From contig CAYNDV010000001.1 of NCBI GenBank assembly GCA_964396055.1, forward strand, positions 1 through 64,000: 64,000 bases of DNA, in the 5' to 3' direction. The notes under the pieces are model-generated. The model ran no database searches. It worked only from the letters and a program-made list of their open reading frames with translations, and was not told the DNA's origin. Both the position numbers and the translations under genes were made by a program. The stretch comes from CAYJPV01 sp964396055. Lineage in GTDB: Bacteria > Acidobacteriota > Vicinamibacteria > Vicinamibacterales > JAKQTR01. Numbering within the stretch: position 1 is the first letter of the stretch; each line of letters starts with the position of its first letter. Shown here piece by piece: positions 17,573 to 25,694 of this stretch.

Positions 17573-19441
17573 TCAGTTCCTCAACTCCGGGGTCACCTTC
17601 ACGCCGAGGAACCGGTTGTCCTCGGACGCGGCAGTGACGAACATCGGCACGAACCCCGAGTCGCAGGCCAGCGACACCGTCCACACTCGCGTCCCGTTGT
17701 ACGGAAACCCGTCGTCCAGCGGCACGGCCAGTACCCGGGTCTCGCCAGGCTGCAACGTGATCGTGTCGCGCCACCAGCCGCGAGCAGCCGTCAGCCGCGC
17801 CGGCACGGGGCCGGCGGTGAGCGTGAGTTCCAGGCGGCTGGCGGGCTCCACCGTCTTCACCAGGATCTCGGCCCGCGACTGGCCCTTCGTCCAGAAATGC
17901 AGATCCTCGCGGCCGTAGGCGTTGTCGTCGAGGAAGTAGATCTGAAACCGGCGCTCGGTGCCGAACCACACGCGAGCCCGCTCGGGCCGGGTGTTGATGG
18001 GCAGGTCGTTGACCAGCGTGAGCTCCACGGGCAGCCAGCGCAGCGGCCCCTGCTTGGCGTGCTCGGCCGGGTGGAACGACGCATAGAACGGGTTGAAGGT
18101 CACCTGGGCGCAGAACAGGGCCCCGACCGCCCACGGCACGACGGCAGCCCACACCGATGTCAGGGGGGGCAGCAGGAACAGGAAGACGCCGTAGGTGCTC
18201 ATGAAGTACCGGTTGCCCACCGATCCGCCGCCGCCGTTGAACGTGTAGGGCACCCAGATCAGGAGCAGCAGGATTTCGGCCAGGCCCGCCGCCGCGACCA
18301 GCCACTGCCACGCGACCCGTCGCCGGCGAGCCGCGAGGAAGGCCGCCGCGGCGAAGACGGCCGGGAAGAAGTACGGCACCAGGCCCGAATACCGTCCCAC
18401 CAGTACGTAGCCGAGGTTGTGCGAGAACACGGTACCGAACACGCGCGGGTCGAAGATGATCTCGGTCATCACCCGGTTGGTGGCCCGGTCCTGCCCGACG
18501 CCCTCCCACTGCAGTTCCCGGTTCTGGAACGGGTACTTCGCATAGAACGTGCGCCGGTCCCCGCCCTGGAAGTTCCACTCCCCCGACACCGCGATGTTGC
18601 CGGCCAGCAGGACGGCGCCGACGGCGCCGTAGAGGACACCCAGCCCCAGGAACCGCTTCCACCGGCGCCGCATCAGCTGCCAGGCGAGGATCGGGAGGAC
18701 CAGGAGGAGGTTCGACGGCTTGGAGAAGGTGGCGAGGCCGAGCAGCCCGGAGGCCAGCAGGTCGCTGGGCCACCCGAGCAGCCACCGCGTGCCCCGCGGA
18801 GCCGCCTCGGGCGCGACGACCTCCTTGTACAGCCAGGCGAAGTAGCCCAGCACGACCAGCGCCAGGTTGAACAACTCGGGCGTGATCCAGACAAAATACG
18901 TGGGAGCGACCGATCCCATCAGGAACCCGGATGCCAGCAGCAGCGACACGAGCGACGGTGATCGCGCGTGCAGGAACAGGTATCCCGCCAGCAGCATCGC
19001 GCCGAGCAGGAAGGCGTGGAGCACGAGGAACCCGTTGGTGCCGAACAGCCAGACAAACGGGCTGGCGACCAGGGGGTACGCGTACGACTTCCCGTAATAG
19101 AGCTGCGCCGAGTCGGGGTCCGGCCTCGACTCGACGTGCACGAACGGCGGCGAGCCGCTCAGGCGCGCCTCGAGATCCCGGCCCTTCTTCAGGAACACTC
19201 CCGACGGCCCGGCCGGGAACTCGCGCCAGACGCGCGCGAGATCCTCGCGCCGGTACGCCAGGTCGCCATCCTCGGCGAGGCTGTGCCCCATCATGTAGTA
19301 CGTCGCCTCGTCGCTCTGGATGCCGAAGGCCGCCCGCGAGAAGTCCACCGACACGGCCACGCCGCCGTAGACGCAGACGAGGAGCGCGGCGGCGAGCAGG
19401 CCCGGCAGGAGGTCGAGGCGGCGCGTGCCGGCGTCGTGCAT
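17573..19441 (-). CDS. Multi-span membrane glycosyltransferase-like protein (GT-C type)
   Basis: The 622-aa protein has about 10-11 hydrophobic segments after a short cytoplasmic N-terminus, and an acidic pair in the first exposed loop (FGIQSDEATYYMMG), the place where GT-C enzymes such as ArnT/PMT keep their catalytic Asp. The C-terminal 150 residues are soluble and beta-rich (LELTLTAGPVPARL, TITLQPGETRVLAVPL), probably periplasmic. It would use a lipid-linked sugar donor. The family assignment is from topology and the SDE loop only. Its ATG overlaps the previous stop (TGATG). Confidence 0.75.
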   Translation of the reverse strand: MHDAGTRRLDLLPGLLAAALLVCVYGGVAVSVDFSRAAFGIQSDEATYYMMGHSLAEDGDLAYRREDLARVWREFPAGPSGVFLKKGRDLEARLSGSPPFVHVESRPDPDSAQLYYGKSYAYPLVASPFVWLFGTNGFLVLHAFLLGAMLLAGYLFLHARSPSLVSLLLASGFLMGSVAPTYFVWITPELFNLALVVLGYFAWLYKEVVAPEAAPRGTRWLLGWPSDLLASGLLGLATFSKPSNLLLVLPILAWQLMRRRWKRFLGLGVLYGAVGAVLLAGNIAVSGEWNFQGGDRRTFYAKYPFQNRELQWEGVGQDRATNRVMTEIIFDPRVFGTVFSHNLGYVLVGRYSGLVPYFFPAVFAAAAFLAARRRRVAWQWLVAAAGLAEILLLLIWVPYTFNGGGGSVGNRYFMSTYGVFLFLLPPLTSVWAAVVPWAVGALFCAQVTFNPFYASFHPAEHAKQGPLRWLPVELTLVNDLPINTRPERARVWFGTERRFQIYFLDDNAYGREDLHFWTKGQSRAEILVKTVEPASRLELTLTAGPVPARLTAARGWWRDTITLQPGETRVLAVPLDDGFPYNGTRVWTVSLACDSGFVPMFVTAASEDNRFLGVKVTPELRN

Positions 19442-20646
19442 CAGCGCCCTCCGGCCTGCCCGTCGAGGAACGACAGGTCCTGCTCCAGGATGCCGCGGCG
19501 GTGCGTGCGTCGGGACACCTCGTGCAGCATCGTGTACAGGCGCTCGCACTTCTCGACGAAGCGGCGGATGTCGTAACGGTGTCCCGTGGCGCGGGCGTTG
19601 GCCGACAGCCGGGCCCGCTCGGCCGGGTCGTCCATCAGGGCGACGATCTGCGCCGCCAGGGCCCCCGCGTCCCGCCGGGGGACGATGCGCGCGTCGTGGC
19701 CGTCGGTCAGGATATCGAGCAGGCCGTCGGCATCCGTGGCGACGATGGCCCGGCCGGCAGCCAGGGCCTCGAACCCCGTCAGGGGCGTGCCTTCCCACAG
19801 GGAGGGAAACGCCGAGATGTCGAAGGCCGACAGCACGCGGGCGACATCCTTGGCAAAGCCGACGAAGACGAACCGGTCGCCGAGGTTCAACTGCCGGGCC
19901 TGGGCTTCGAGGGCGGGCAGCAGCGGCCCCTCGCCCACCAGGAAGAACCTGGCGTGGGGGCGGGCATCCACGACGCGGCGGGCCGCCTCCACCAGGAACT
20001 CGTTGCCCTTCGAATCGTGCAGGCGCGTCACCGTGCCGATGGCGCACTCGCCGTCGGCGAGTCCGAGTTCACGCCGGGCCTTGCGCACGTCTTCAGGGGA
20101 CCGGGGCCTGGCGAACTCGTCGAGTGGCACCCCCAGGTAGACCACCTTGACCTTGGGGGCGGGAATCTGGCGCGCGTGGACCACGAACTCGGCCGTGCTG
20201 CGCGACACCGCCAGGGCGAGATCCGTGTAGGGCTCGAGGAGGCGATCGGCCACCTTCTGGAACCAGGGCGTGTCGGTGAGGTTCGCGTGCTCGTGCACGA
20301 TCGCCGGCAGCCGGCGCATGGCCGCCGCGGCGCGCCCGAACGTCGTGGCACCGTACCCGTGGAGGTGCAGGACGTCGATCTGCTTGCGGTCGATGATCTT
20401 CAGGAGCGCGGTGAGCGTCGCCGGATCGAACTTCGACTTGTGCAGGTACGTGATGTCGACGCCGAACGACTCGAGCGTCTCCTCCGACAGGTCCTTGCGG
20501 CGCAGGCTGACCAGCGACACGTTGAAGCGCGACGCGTCGAACCGGGGGATCATCCACGCGAACAGGCGCTTGACGCCGTGCATGCGCGACCCTTCCCAGC
20601 CGAGGTGATCGCAGACCTGGAGGATGTTCAGCTTGCGCGTGGTCAT
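19441..20646 (-). CDS. GT4 family glycosyltransferase
   Basis: The 401-aa GT-B enzyme starts MTTRKLNILQVCDHLGWEGSRMHGVKR. The donor-binding half shows IGTVTRLHDSKGNEFLVEAARRV, LVGEGPLLPALEA, FVGFAKDVARVLSAFDISAFPS and the EX7E stretch PSLWEGTPLTGFEALAAGRAIVATD. The start at ATG 20646 was preferred over a much longer open frame because it begins the conserved fold and directly follows the acyltransferase stop (1-base gap). It is part of the glycan operon; the sugar specificity is not visible. Confidence 0.92.
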   Translation of the reverse strand: MTTRKLNILQVCDHLGWEGSRMHGVKRLFAWMIPRFDASRFNVSLVSLRRKDLSEETLESFGVDITYLHKSKFDPATLTALLKIIDRKQIDVLHLHGYGATTFGRAAAAMRRLPAIVHEHANLTDTPWFQKVADRLLEPYTDLALAVSRSTAEFVVHARQIPAPKVKVVYLGVPLDEFARPRSPEDVRKARRELGLADGECAIGTVTRLHDSKGNEFLVEAARRVVDARPHARFFLVGEGPLLPALEAQARQLNLGDRFVFVGFAKDVARVLSAFDISAFPSLWEGTPLTGFEALAAGRAIVATDADGLLDILTDGHDARIVPRRDAGALAAQIVALMDDPAERARLSANARATGHRYDIRRFVEKCERLYTMLHEVSRRTHRRGILEQDLSFLDGQAGGR

Positions 20647-20647
20647 G

Positions 20648-21400
20648 TCACTCCGCGGGGGCGGCTCCCTCGCCGCGTGTCCCGACAATGCGGGCGGGCC
20701 GGCCGGCGGCGACGGCGTACTCCGGCACGTCGACGCGCACCACGGCGCCCGCCCCGATGATCGCATGGCTGCCGACCCGGATGCCATCGAGGATCTTGGC
20801 GCCGGTGCCCATCCAGACGCCGTCGCCGATCGTGACGCCGCGTGAGCGGCGGCCCTGGGAGGCCACGGGCGTCGACGCGTCGCCGTACTCGTGGTCGCCG
20901 CCGGCCACGTAGCAGTAGGCGGCCATGAGCGTGTCGGCGCCGATGGTGACGCGGCTGCCCGAGAAGACCTCGCAGTTGAACCCGATGTTCGCCCGATCTC
21001 CGACGACGATGTCGCCGTTCTTGCAGGACAGAATCGTATTGCGCCCGATGAAGACGCCCGTGCCGATCGCGATGCCCTCGTTCGACTCGCCCTTCGCATC
21101 GAGCAGACAGTGGTCGTCAACGACCACGTTGTCGCCGATGCGGATGCGCGCCGGGTGGCGCAGCACCACGTTCTGCCCGAACACCACGTTGCGCCCGCAC
21201 GCGCCCAGCAGGCGCGGATAGAGCGCCTTGCGCAGGGCGAGGCCCAGCGCCCCCGGCACCCACTGGCTGACGAGGACAATCGCCTCGTACTTCAGGAGCG
21301 CCCACACGCCGGGGCGGCCCACGACGAGCGCCGCGTACTTGGCGCGGGCCGACGTGCGGGGATCGAACAGCTGATCCTGGGCCTTCGGGATGTCGGCCAT
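20648..21400 (-). CDS. Left-handed beta-helix (hexapeptide) acyltransferase
   Basis: About 250 aa. Residues 75-235 are built of hexapeptide repeats (for example RIRIGDNVVVDDHCLLDAKG, AIGTGVFIGRNTI, VTIGDGVWMGTGAKILDGI, IGSHAIIGAGAVV), forming a trimeric left-handed beta-helix. The histidine in GGDHEYGD is a candidate catalytic base, as in WbbJ/MaoA-type O-acetyltransferases. The C-terminus is the usual AAGRPARIVG. It probably O-acetylates a glycan or lipid-linked sugar. The ATG overlaps the epimerase stop (TGATG). Confidence 0.9.
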   Translation of the reverse strand: MADIPKAQDQLFDPRTSARAKYAALVVGRPGVWALLKYEAIVLVSQWVPGALGLALRKALYPRLLGACGRNVVFGQNVVLRHPARIRIGDNVVVDDHCLLDAKGESNEGIAIGTGVFIGRNTILSCKNGDIVVGDRANIGFNCEVFSGSRVTIGADTLMAAYCYVAGGDHEYGDASTPVASQGRRSRGVTIGDGVWMGTGAKILDGIRVGSHAIIGAGAVVRVDVPEYAVAAGRPARIVGTRGEGAAPAE

Positions 21401-22383
21401 CACACCCACCCCTGTTCTCGGTACCACGCCAGCGTCCGCCGGATGCCGTCCCGCAGGTCGACCGCCGGCGCGAAGCCGAGGTCGGCCCGCGCCCGGCCGA
21501 TGTCGAACGCCCGGCTCTTCGTGAAGAAGTCGACCCGCCGCCGGTACAACGGCGGCTCGACGCCAAGCGGCACGCAAAGCGCCTCGCACGCGGCACCGGC
21601 AAGCCAGAAGGGCCACACCGGGAGGCGCAGCCGCGGTGGCAATACGCCCGCCTCGGCGGCAATGAGGCCGACGAGGTCGGTCAGGCTCGTCACCTCGCCG
21701 CCCGCCAGGATGTAGGTGCGCCCCGCGGCGGCGGCCACCGTGCCGCACAGCCGGAAGCCCGCGCACAGGTCGTCCACGTAGGTCAGGTGGTAGAAGATGT
21801 CGCCCGACCCCAGGATGACGAACCGCCGCCGCGCGACGCCCCGGAAGAGCTTCAACAACCGCTGATCGCCGGGCCCGTAGATGCCGCTCGGCCGCGCGAC
21901 GACCAGCTCGATCCCGGCGGTCGCCGCGGCGGCGGCCGCCAGCCGCTCGCCGCGCAGCTTCGATCGCTGGTAGTCGTCGCCGGGTCGGAACGGTGCATCT
22001 TCGTCCGCCGGCGGCCGTTCCACGTCCCCGTGGACGCCGACCGTGCTGCAGTGCACCACACGCCGGGCGCCTGCGGCCGCTGCGGCCTCCACGAGCCAGC
22101 CTGCCGCGTCGGCATTGACCGTCTCGTACGTGTCGCGGCCCGCACTGGCCTGTCGGTACACCGCCGCGATGTTGTAGACCACCTCGATGCCGGCACAGGC
22201 GGGGCCCAGGCTCGACCGATCGGCCAGATCGCCCACGACCGTCTCGATGCCAGCCGCCTCCAGCGCCGTGGCCCGCTTGTCCCGCTGACGCACCAGTGCC
22301 CGCACCTCGTCGCCCCCGGCCTGCAGCCAGTGGGCCAGGTGGCCGCCGGTGAACCCCGTTGCACCGGTTACGAGGACGCGCAT
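21400..22383 (-). CDS. NAD-dependent epimerase/dehydratase (extended SDR)
   Basis: The 327-aa protein has the dinucleotide motif TGATGFTGGHLAHWL at the N-terminus, the conserved NIAAVYR and HCSTVGVHG strands, the catalytic YQRSK (Y-x-x-x-K) and the ARPSGIYGPGD segment. It resembles dihydroflavonol-reductase or nucleotide-sugar epimerase groups. In this operon a sugar or sterol-like substrate is possible. ATG 22383 is chosen because it begins the Rossmann strand. It overlaps the 3' end of the methyltransferase gene by 16 bases. Confidence 0.88.
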   Translation of the reverse strand: MRVLVTGATGFTGGHLAHWLQAGGDEVRALVRQRDKRATALEAAGIETVVGDLADRSSLGPACAGIEVVYNIAAVYRQASAGRDTYETVNADAAGWLVEAAAAAGARRVVHCSTVGVHGDVERPPADEDAPFRPGDDYQRSKLRGERLAAAAAATAGIELVVARPSGIYGPGDQRLLKLFRGVARRRFVILGSGDIFYHLTYVDDLCAGFRLCGTVAAAAGRTYILAGGEVTSLTDLVGLIAAEAGVLPPRLRLPVWPFWLAGAACEALCVPLGVEPPLYRRRVDFFTKSRAFDIGRARADLGFAPAVDLRDGIRRTLAWYREQGWV

Positions 22384-23198
22384 CGGACTGCCACCACGGT
22401 GACGGGAGAGCCGAACAGCCTGAGCAGGCCCACGGCCGCCAGCATCCGTTCGACGCGTTGCGTGAACGCCCGGCTGCCGACGGCCTTGTGCACCGCAATC
22501 GGCAGCACGAAGTGGCGGTGCACCGCGTGCACCGCGTACCCGTTGGCGGCCAGTTCCCGGACGATCGCGCCGTGGCCGAATACGCGGTAGGCCTCGGTGC
22601 GCCGCCCGATGGCTGCGGCGGCTTGCCGCCCGACGGACTGGAGGGCCGCCGCGCTGCGCAGCGCCGGGTAGTCGAATACGACCCGGTCGCGCGACACGCG
22701 GCACAGTTCCCGCAGGCACTGCCGCCAATCCGGCGCATGCATCAGGACGCGCAGGCAGACCACGACGTCGAACGACGCGTCACCGAACGGCAGCGCGTGG
22801 GCATCGCCCTGCTGGAAGACCACCGCGGCCTGCGCGGCCGCGGCGCGTTCCCGGGCGACGCGCAGCATTTCGTCGGACGCGTCCACGCCGGTCACCTGCG
22901 CACCCCGCGCCGCCAGTTCGAGGGCCGCCCGGCCGGTCCCCGTGCCGACGTCGAGGACGACACGCCGGCCGACATCGCCGGCAAACTCTGCGAGCACGCG
23001 GGCCTGTTCCTCGGCGACCAGGGTTCCGATGGGCCCGCTGAACCGCAGGGTGTCGAAGTTGTTCGCCATGACCGGGTCCGCGTACACCCGGTAGCTGTAG
23101 TGATCGGCCTGCGGCGTCTGCTCCCTGCTTGTGGCGTCCGGCTTCAGTTGGACGTGGGGGGTGTGTTCCGGCGGCGGCCCGGGCGCGGCGCTGCTCAT
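22368..23198 (-). CDS. Class I SAM-dependent methyltransferase
   Basis: The SAM-binding core is VVLDVGTGTGRAALELAARGA followed by VTGVDASDEML, QQGDAHALPFGDASFDVVVCLRVLMHA and CRVSRDRVVFDYPAL. The C-terminal half (VHAVHRHFVLPIAVHKAVGS) is hydrophobic and may bind a lipid substrate. The N-terminal 30 residues are poorly structured and contain HVQLKPDATS, encoded by an imperfect hairpin repeat (23135-23154), so the true start could be the ATG at 23069 (MANNFDTL) instead. The annotated start overlaps the upstream GT stop (ATGA), which supports coupling. Confidence 0.86.
   Translation of the reverse strand: MSSAAPGPPPEHTPHVQLKPDATSREQTPQADHYSYRVYADPVMANNFDTLRFSGPIGTLVAEEQARVLAEFAGDVGRRVVLDVGTGTGRAALELAARGAQVTGVDASDEMLRVARERAAAAQAAVVFQQGDAHALPFGDASFDVVVCLRVLMHAPDWRQCLRELCRVSRDRVVFDYPALRSAAALQSVGRQAAAAIGRRTEAYRVFGHGAIVRELAANGYAVHAVHRHFVLPIAVHKAVGSRAFTQRVERMLAAVGLLRLFGSPVTVVAVRCASS
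23135..23154. repeat. Imperfect 9-bp hairpin repeat inside a coding N-terminus
   Basis: The arms CGTCCGGCT and AGTTGGACG are separated by TC; the second arm differs from the perfect complement at two adjacent positions (C to T, both compatible with G-U pairing on one strand). It encodes the LKPDAT part of the methyltransferase N-terminus. From memory, dispersed repeats encoding LKPDAT are common in related Acidobacteriota genomes; only this copy was found here. Confidence 0.45.
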
Positions 23199-24409
23199 GC
23201 GGCACTCCCCGGCCCGGCGGTTGCGCCCGGAATGTACGACATCACCTGCCGGGTGCGATCGAGATAGGCCTCGTAGGTGTAGCGCGTTGCGGCCAGTCGT
23301 CCCGCCGCCTCGGCGAGTTTCGCGGCGTAGGCGCCGTCGTTCAGGACGCGCAGGATGGCGGCCCCGTACGCCGCCGGCGTGGCCTCCGCCAGGCAGGCGA
23401 CCGAGTCGTCCAGCACCTGCGTATGCGTGAGCAGGTTCGTGGCGACGATGGGCCGTCCGGCCCGCAGGTACTGGTAGATCTTCAGGGGCGTGTTCTTGCC
23501 GCGGCTGCGCGGGGACGCCAGCACCTGGGCCGCGGCGAGAAACTGCGGCATGTCGGCTGAGGGTTGTTCGCCCGCGAACACGGTCACCTCGCCCACCCCG
23601 GCGCGCCGGGCGGCTTCCCCGGCCGCGGCCACCTGGGCCGGCTGTCCACCCGCGAGCAACAGCCGTGCGTCCGGCCGGGACGCGCGCACCACGCGCATGG
23701 CGTCGAAGAGGAGATCCAACCCCTGGTAGGCCTCGAACGTCCCGGTATAGAGCACCAGGGGCACGTCCGGGCCGATACCGAACCGCGCCCGCACTGCCGC
23801 GCCCCCGTCCGCCGGCGGCGCCGTATCGCCGGACCCCGGCGCGTTCTCAATCAGGACGACGTTCGCGGCGGGTTCGAGCCGCCGGACGACCTCTTCCAGG
23901 TGGCGGCAGATGACGATGACCGCCCGCGACCGGCGCACCATCTGGCGTTCCAGCCACCCGAAGAGACCCACCAGCGTGCGCGACGAGCTGTACTTGAAGT
24001 TGGAGATCTGCTCCGGGAGGCTCGAGTGCATGTCGTAGAGGTGCGGCACGCCGAGCATCCACGCCAGCACCAGCCCGATGGCGCCGCCCTCTTCGTGGGA
24101 ATGAACCAGGCCGATGCTCTTCCGCCACTTCACGGCGACGTGAAGCGCCTTGAGGGCCAGGAGCGCGTCGAGAGGCACCTTGGCCCACGACGGGCCGATC
24201 CGGACGCGGCGCACCAGCGGCGGGCGCGCCGAGCGGTGGACCTTCAGGCCGGCCAGCTCCACGTCGTGGCCGAACGGGTAGGTGACCAGATCGACCGTGT
24301 GGCCCAGGTCGGTCAGGGCGCGTATGCGGTGATACTCGCTGAACGGGGTGCCCCGTGGCTCGAAGAAGGGCTCGGGCGCAATCATGAGGATTCGCATACG
24401 CTTGAACAC
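23195..24409 (-). CDS. GT4 family glycosyltransferase, first gene of the glycan operon
   Basis: The 404-aa GT-B enzyme opens RILMIAPEPFFEPRGTPFSEYHRIRAL, a form common in GT4 enzymes with an N-terminal Glyco_trans_4-like domain. SHEEGGAIG and DMHSSLPEQISN line the acceptor side; LVLYTGTFEAYQGLDLLFDAM, VFAGEQPSADMPQFLAAAQVLASPR and the GKNTPLKIYQYLRAGRPIVAT segment form the donor side. It is first in a chain of seven overlapping or abutting glycan genes. Transcription must start in the 179-base region divergent from the flippase-like gene. Confidence 0.92.
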   Translation of the reverse strand: MFKRMRILMIAPEPFFEPRGTPFSEYHRIRALTDLGHTVDLVTYPFGHDVELAGLKVHRSARPPLVRRVRIGPSWAKVPLDALLALKALHVAVKWRKSIGLVHSHEEGGAIGLVLAWMLGVPHLYDMHSSLPEQISNFKYSSSRTLVGLFGWLERQMVRRSRAVIVICRHLEEVVRRLEPAANVVLIENAPGSGDTAPPADGGAAVRARFGIGPDVPLVLYTGTFEAYQGLDLLFDAMRVVRASRPDARLLLAGGQPAQVAAAGEAARRAGVGEVTVFAGEQPSADMPQFLAAAQVLASPRSRGKNTPLKIYQYLRAGRPIVATNLLTHTQVLDDSVACLAEATPAAYGAAILRVLNDGAYAAKLAEAAGRLAATRYTYEAYLDRTRQVMSYIPGATAGPGSAA

Positions 24410-24588
24410 ACGATTCTAGCAGCCCGCCGTGCGCGTGCGCACCCACGGAGTGCGAGCGGCTGTTCCAGGGGGTGTGGAGCGCATCCCCCGGCCGCGGGTG
24501 AGCGGTGGACAGGCGCCACGGCGCGATGGTACGATTTCAGGTTCGGAGCGTCGGCCAGTGCCTCGCCTGCACGCTTCGCCTGTCGATC

Positions 24589-25608
24589 ATGACACAGACG
24601 CCGCCGCCCGCCGGCCCCTCCCTCGTCCGCCGCCTGCTCGTCTGGCTGGTGAAGATCGTGGTCAGCGCTGGCCTGCTGTGGCTGCTGCTCTCCCGGGTGG
24701 ATTTCGCGCGGCTGTGGCACCATGCCCGCCACGCCTCGCCGGCCTGGCTCGGCACGGCCCTGGGGCTCTACCTGGCCATGATCGTGGTCAGCGCGTGGCG
24801 CTGGCAGCTCCTGCTGCGGGCGCAGCGCATCGACGTGGCTGGCCGCCGGCTGGTCAACTCGTACCTGGTGGCGACGTTCTTCAATAACTTCCTGCCCAGC
24901 AACATTGGCGGTGACGTCATCCGCGTCACCGATACGGCGACAGCCGCGGGGTCGAAGACCCTGGCGACGACGATCATCCTGATGGACCGAGGCATCGGGC
25001 TGCTCGGACTGTTCCTGGTCGCGGGGGTCGGGGCGAGCGTGGCGGCGGCATTCGGCCCGTCGATGCCCTGGCTGGCGCCGGCGCTCTGGCTCTGCTTCGC
25101 CGGGGGCCTGGCCGTGGCGGTGCCCGTGGTGATGCGCCCCGGAGCGGTGGCGCGCCTCCTGGCGCCGCTGCGTCGATTCCACCAGGACTGGGTTGGCGAA
25201 CGTATCCTGCGGTTCACCGGCGCCCTGGGTCGGTTCGGTGAGGCGCCGGTAGCGCTCTCCTCCTGCTTTGGCGGTGCCATCGTCGTGCAGGTCGTGCTGG
25301 TCGGTTTCTACGCGGCGATCGTCCGCAGCATGGGAATCGCCGTGTCGCCCTGGCACCTGGCCGTCATCGTCCCGGTCTCCTTCATCGTCCAGATGGTGCC
25401 CGTGTCGGTGAACGGATTCGGCGTCCGGGAGGCAACTTTTACGTACTACTTCTCCCGCCTGGGCCTGCCCATCGAATCGGCGCTCGCCGTGTCGTTCATG
25501 GGCGCCGTGCTCATCATGCTGTTCTCGCTCTCGGGCGCCGCCGCCTACCTCTTGCGCAGTCCGGCGTCAGGCTGGCAACCCGCCACGGCCGGCGGGCCTG
25601 ACGACTAA
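24589..25608 (+). CDS. Lysylphosphatidylglycerol synthase TM region/UPF0104 flippase-like membrane protein
   Basis: The 339-aa polytopic inner-membrane protein has about 8 spans. The UPF0104/LPG_synthase_TM signatures are SAWRWQLLLRAQ, FFNNFLPSNIGGDVIRVTDTA (the conserved N-N-x-L-P-x-x-x-G-G-D), MDRGIGLLGLFLV and VPVSVNGFGVREATFTYYFSRLGLP. Such proteins are linked to flipping or modifying lipids and to glycan export. The start at ATG 24589 (MTQTPPP) gives a short basic N-terminus before the first span; the 84 bases of open frame upstream have no conserved sequence. It is divergent from the glycan operon. Confidence 0.9.
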   Translation: MTQTPPPAGPSLVRRLLVWLVKIVVSAGLLWLLLSRVDFARLWHHARHASPAWLGTALGLYLAMIVVSAWRWQLLLRAQRIDVAGRRLVNSYLVATFFNNFLPSNIGGDVIRVTDTATAAGSKTLATTIILMDRGIGLLGLFLVAGVGASVAAAFGPSMPWLAPALWLCFAGGLAVAVPVVMRPGAVARLLAPLRRFHQDWVGERILRFTGALGRFGEAPVALSSCFGGAIVVQVVLVGFYAAIVRSMGIAVSPWHLAVIVPVSFIVQMVPVSVNGFGVREATFTYYFSRLGLPIESALAVSFMGAVLIMLFSLSGAAAYLLRSPASGWQPATAGGPDD

Positions 25609-25694
25609 AGCTGGCACGACTTTCGCTCGATATTAGAAGACAGCTGGGCGCAGCCTGCCAGGCGTGTCCCTGTCCAGCCGACGTGGAGATGACG

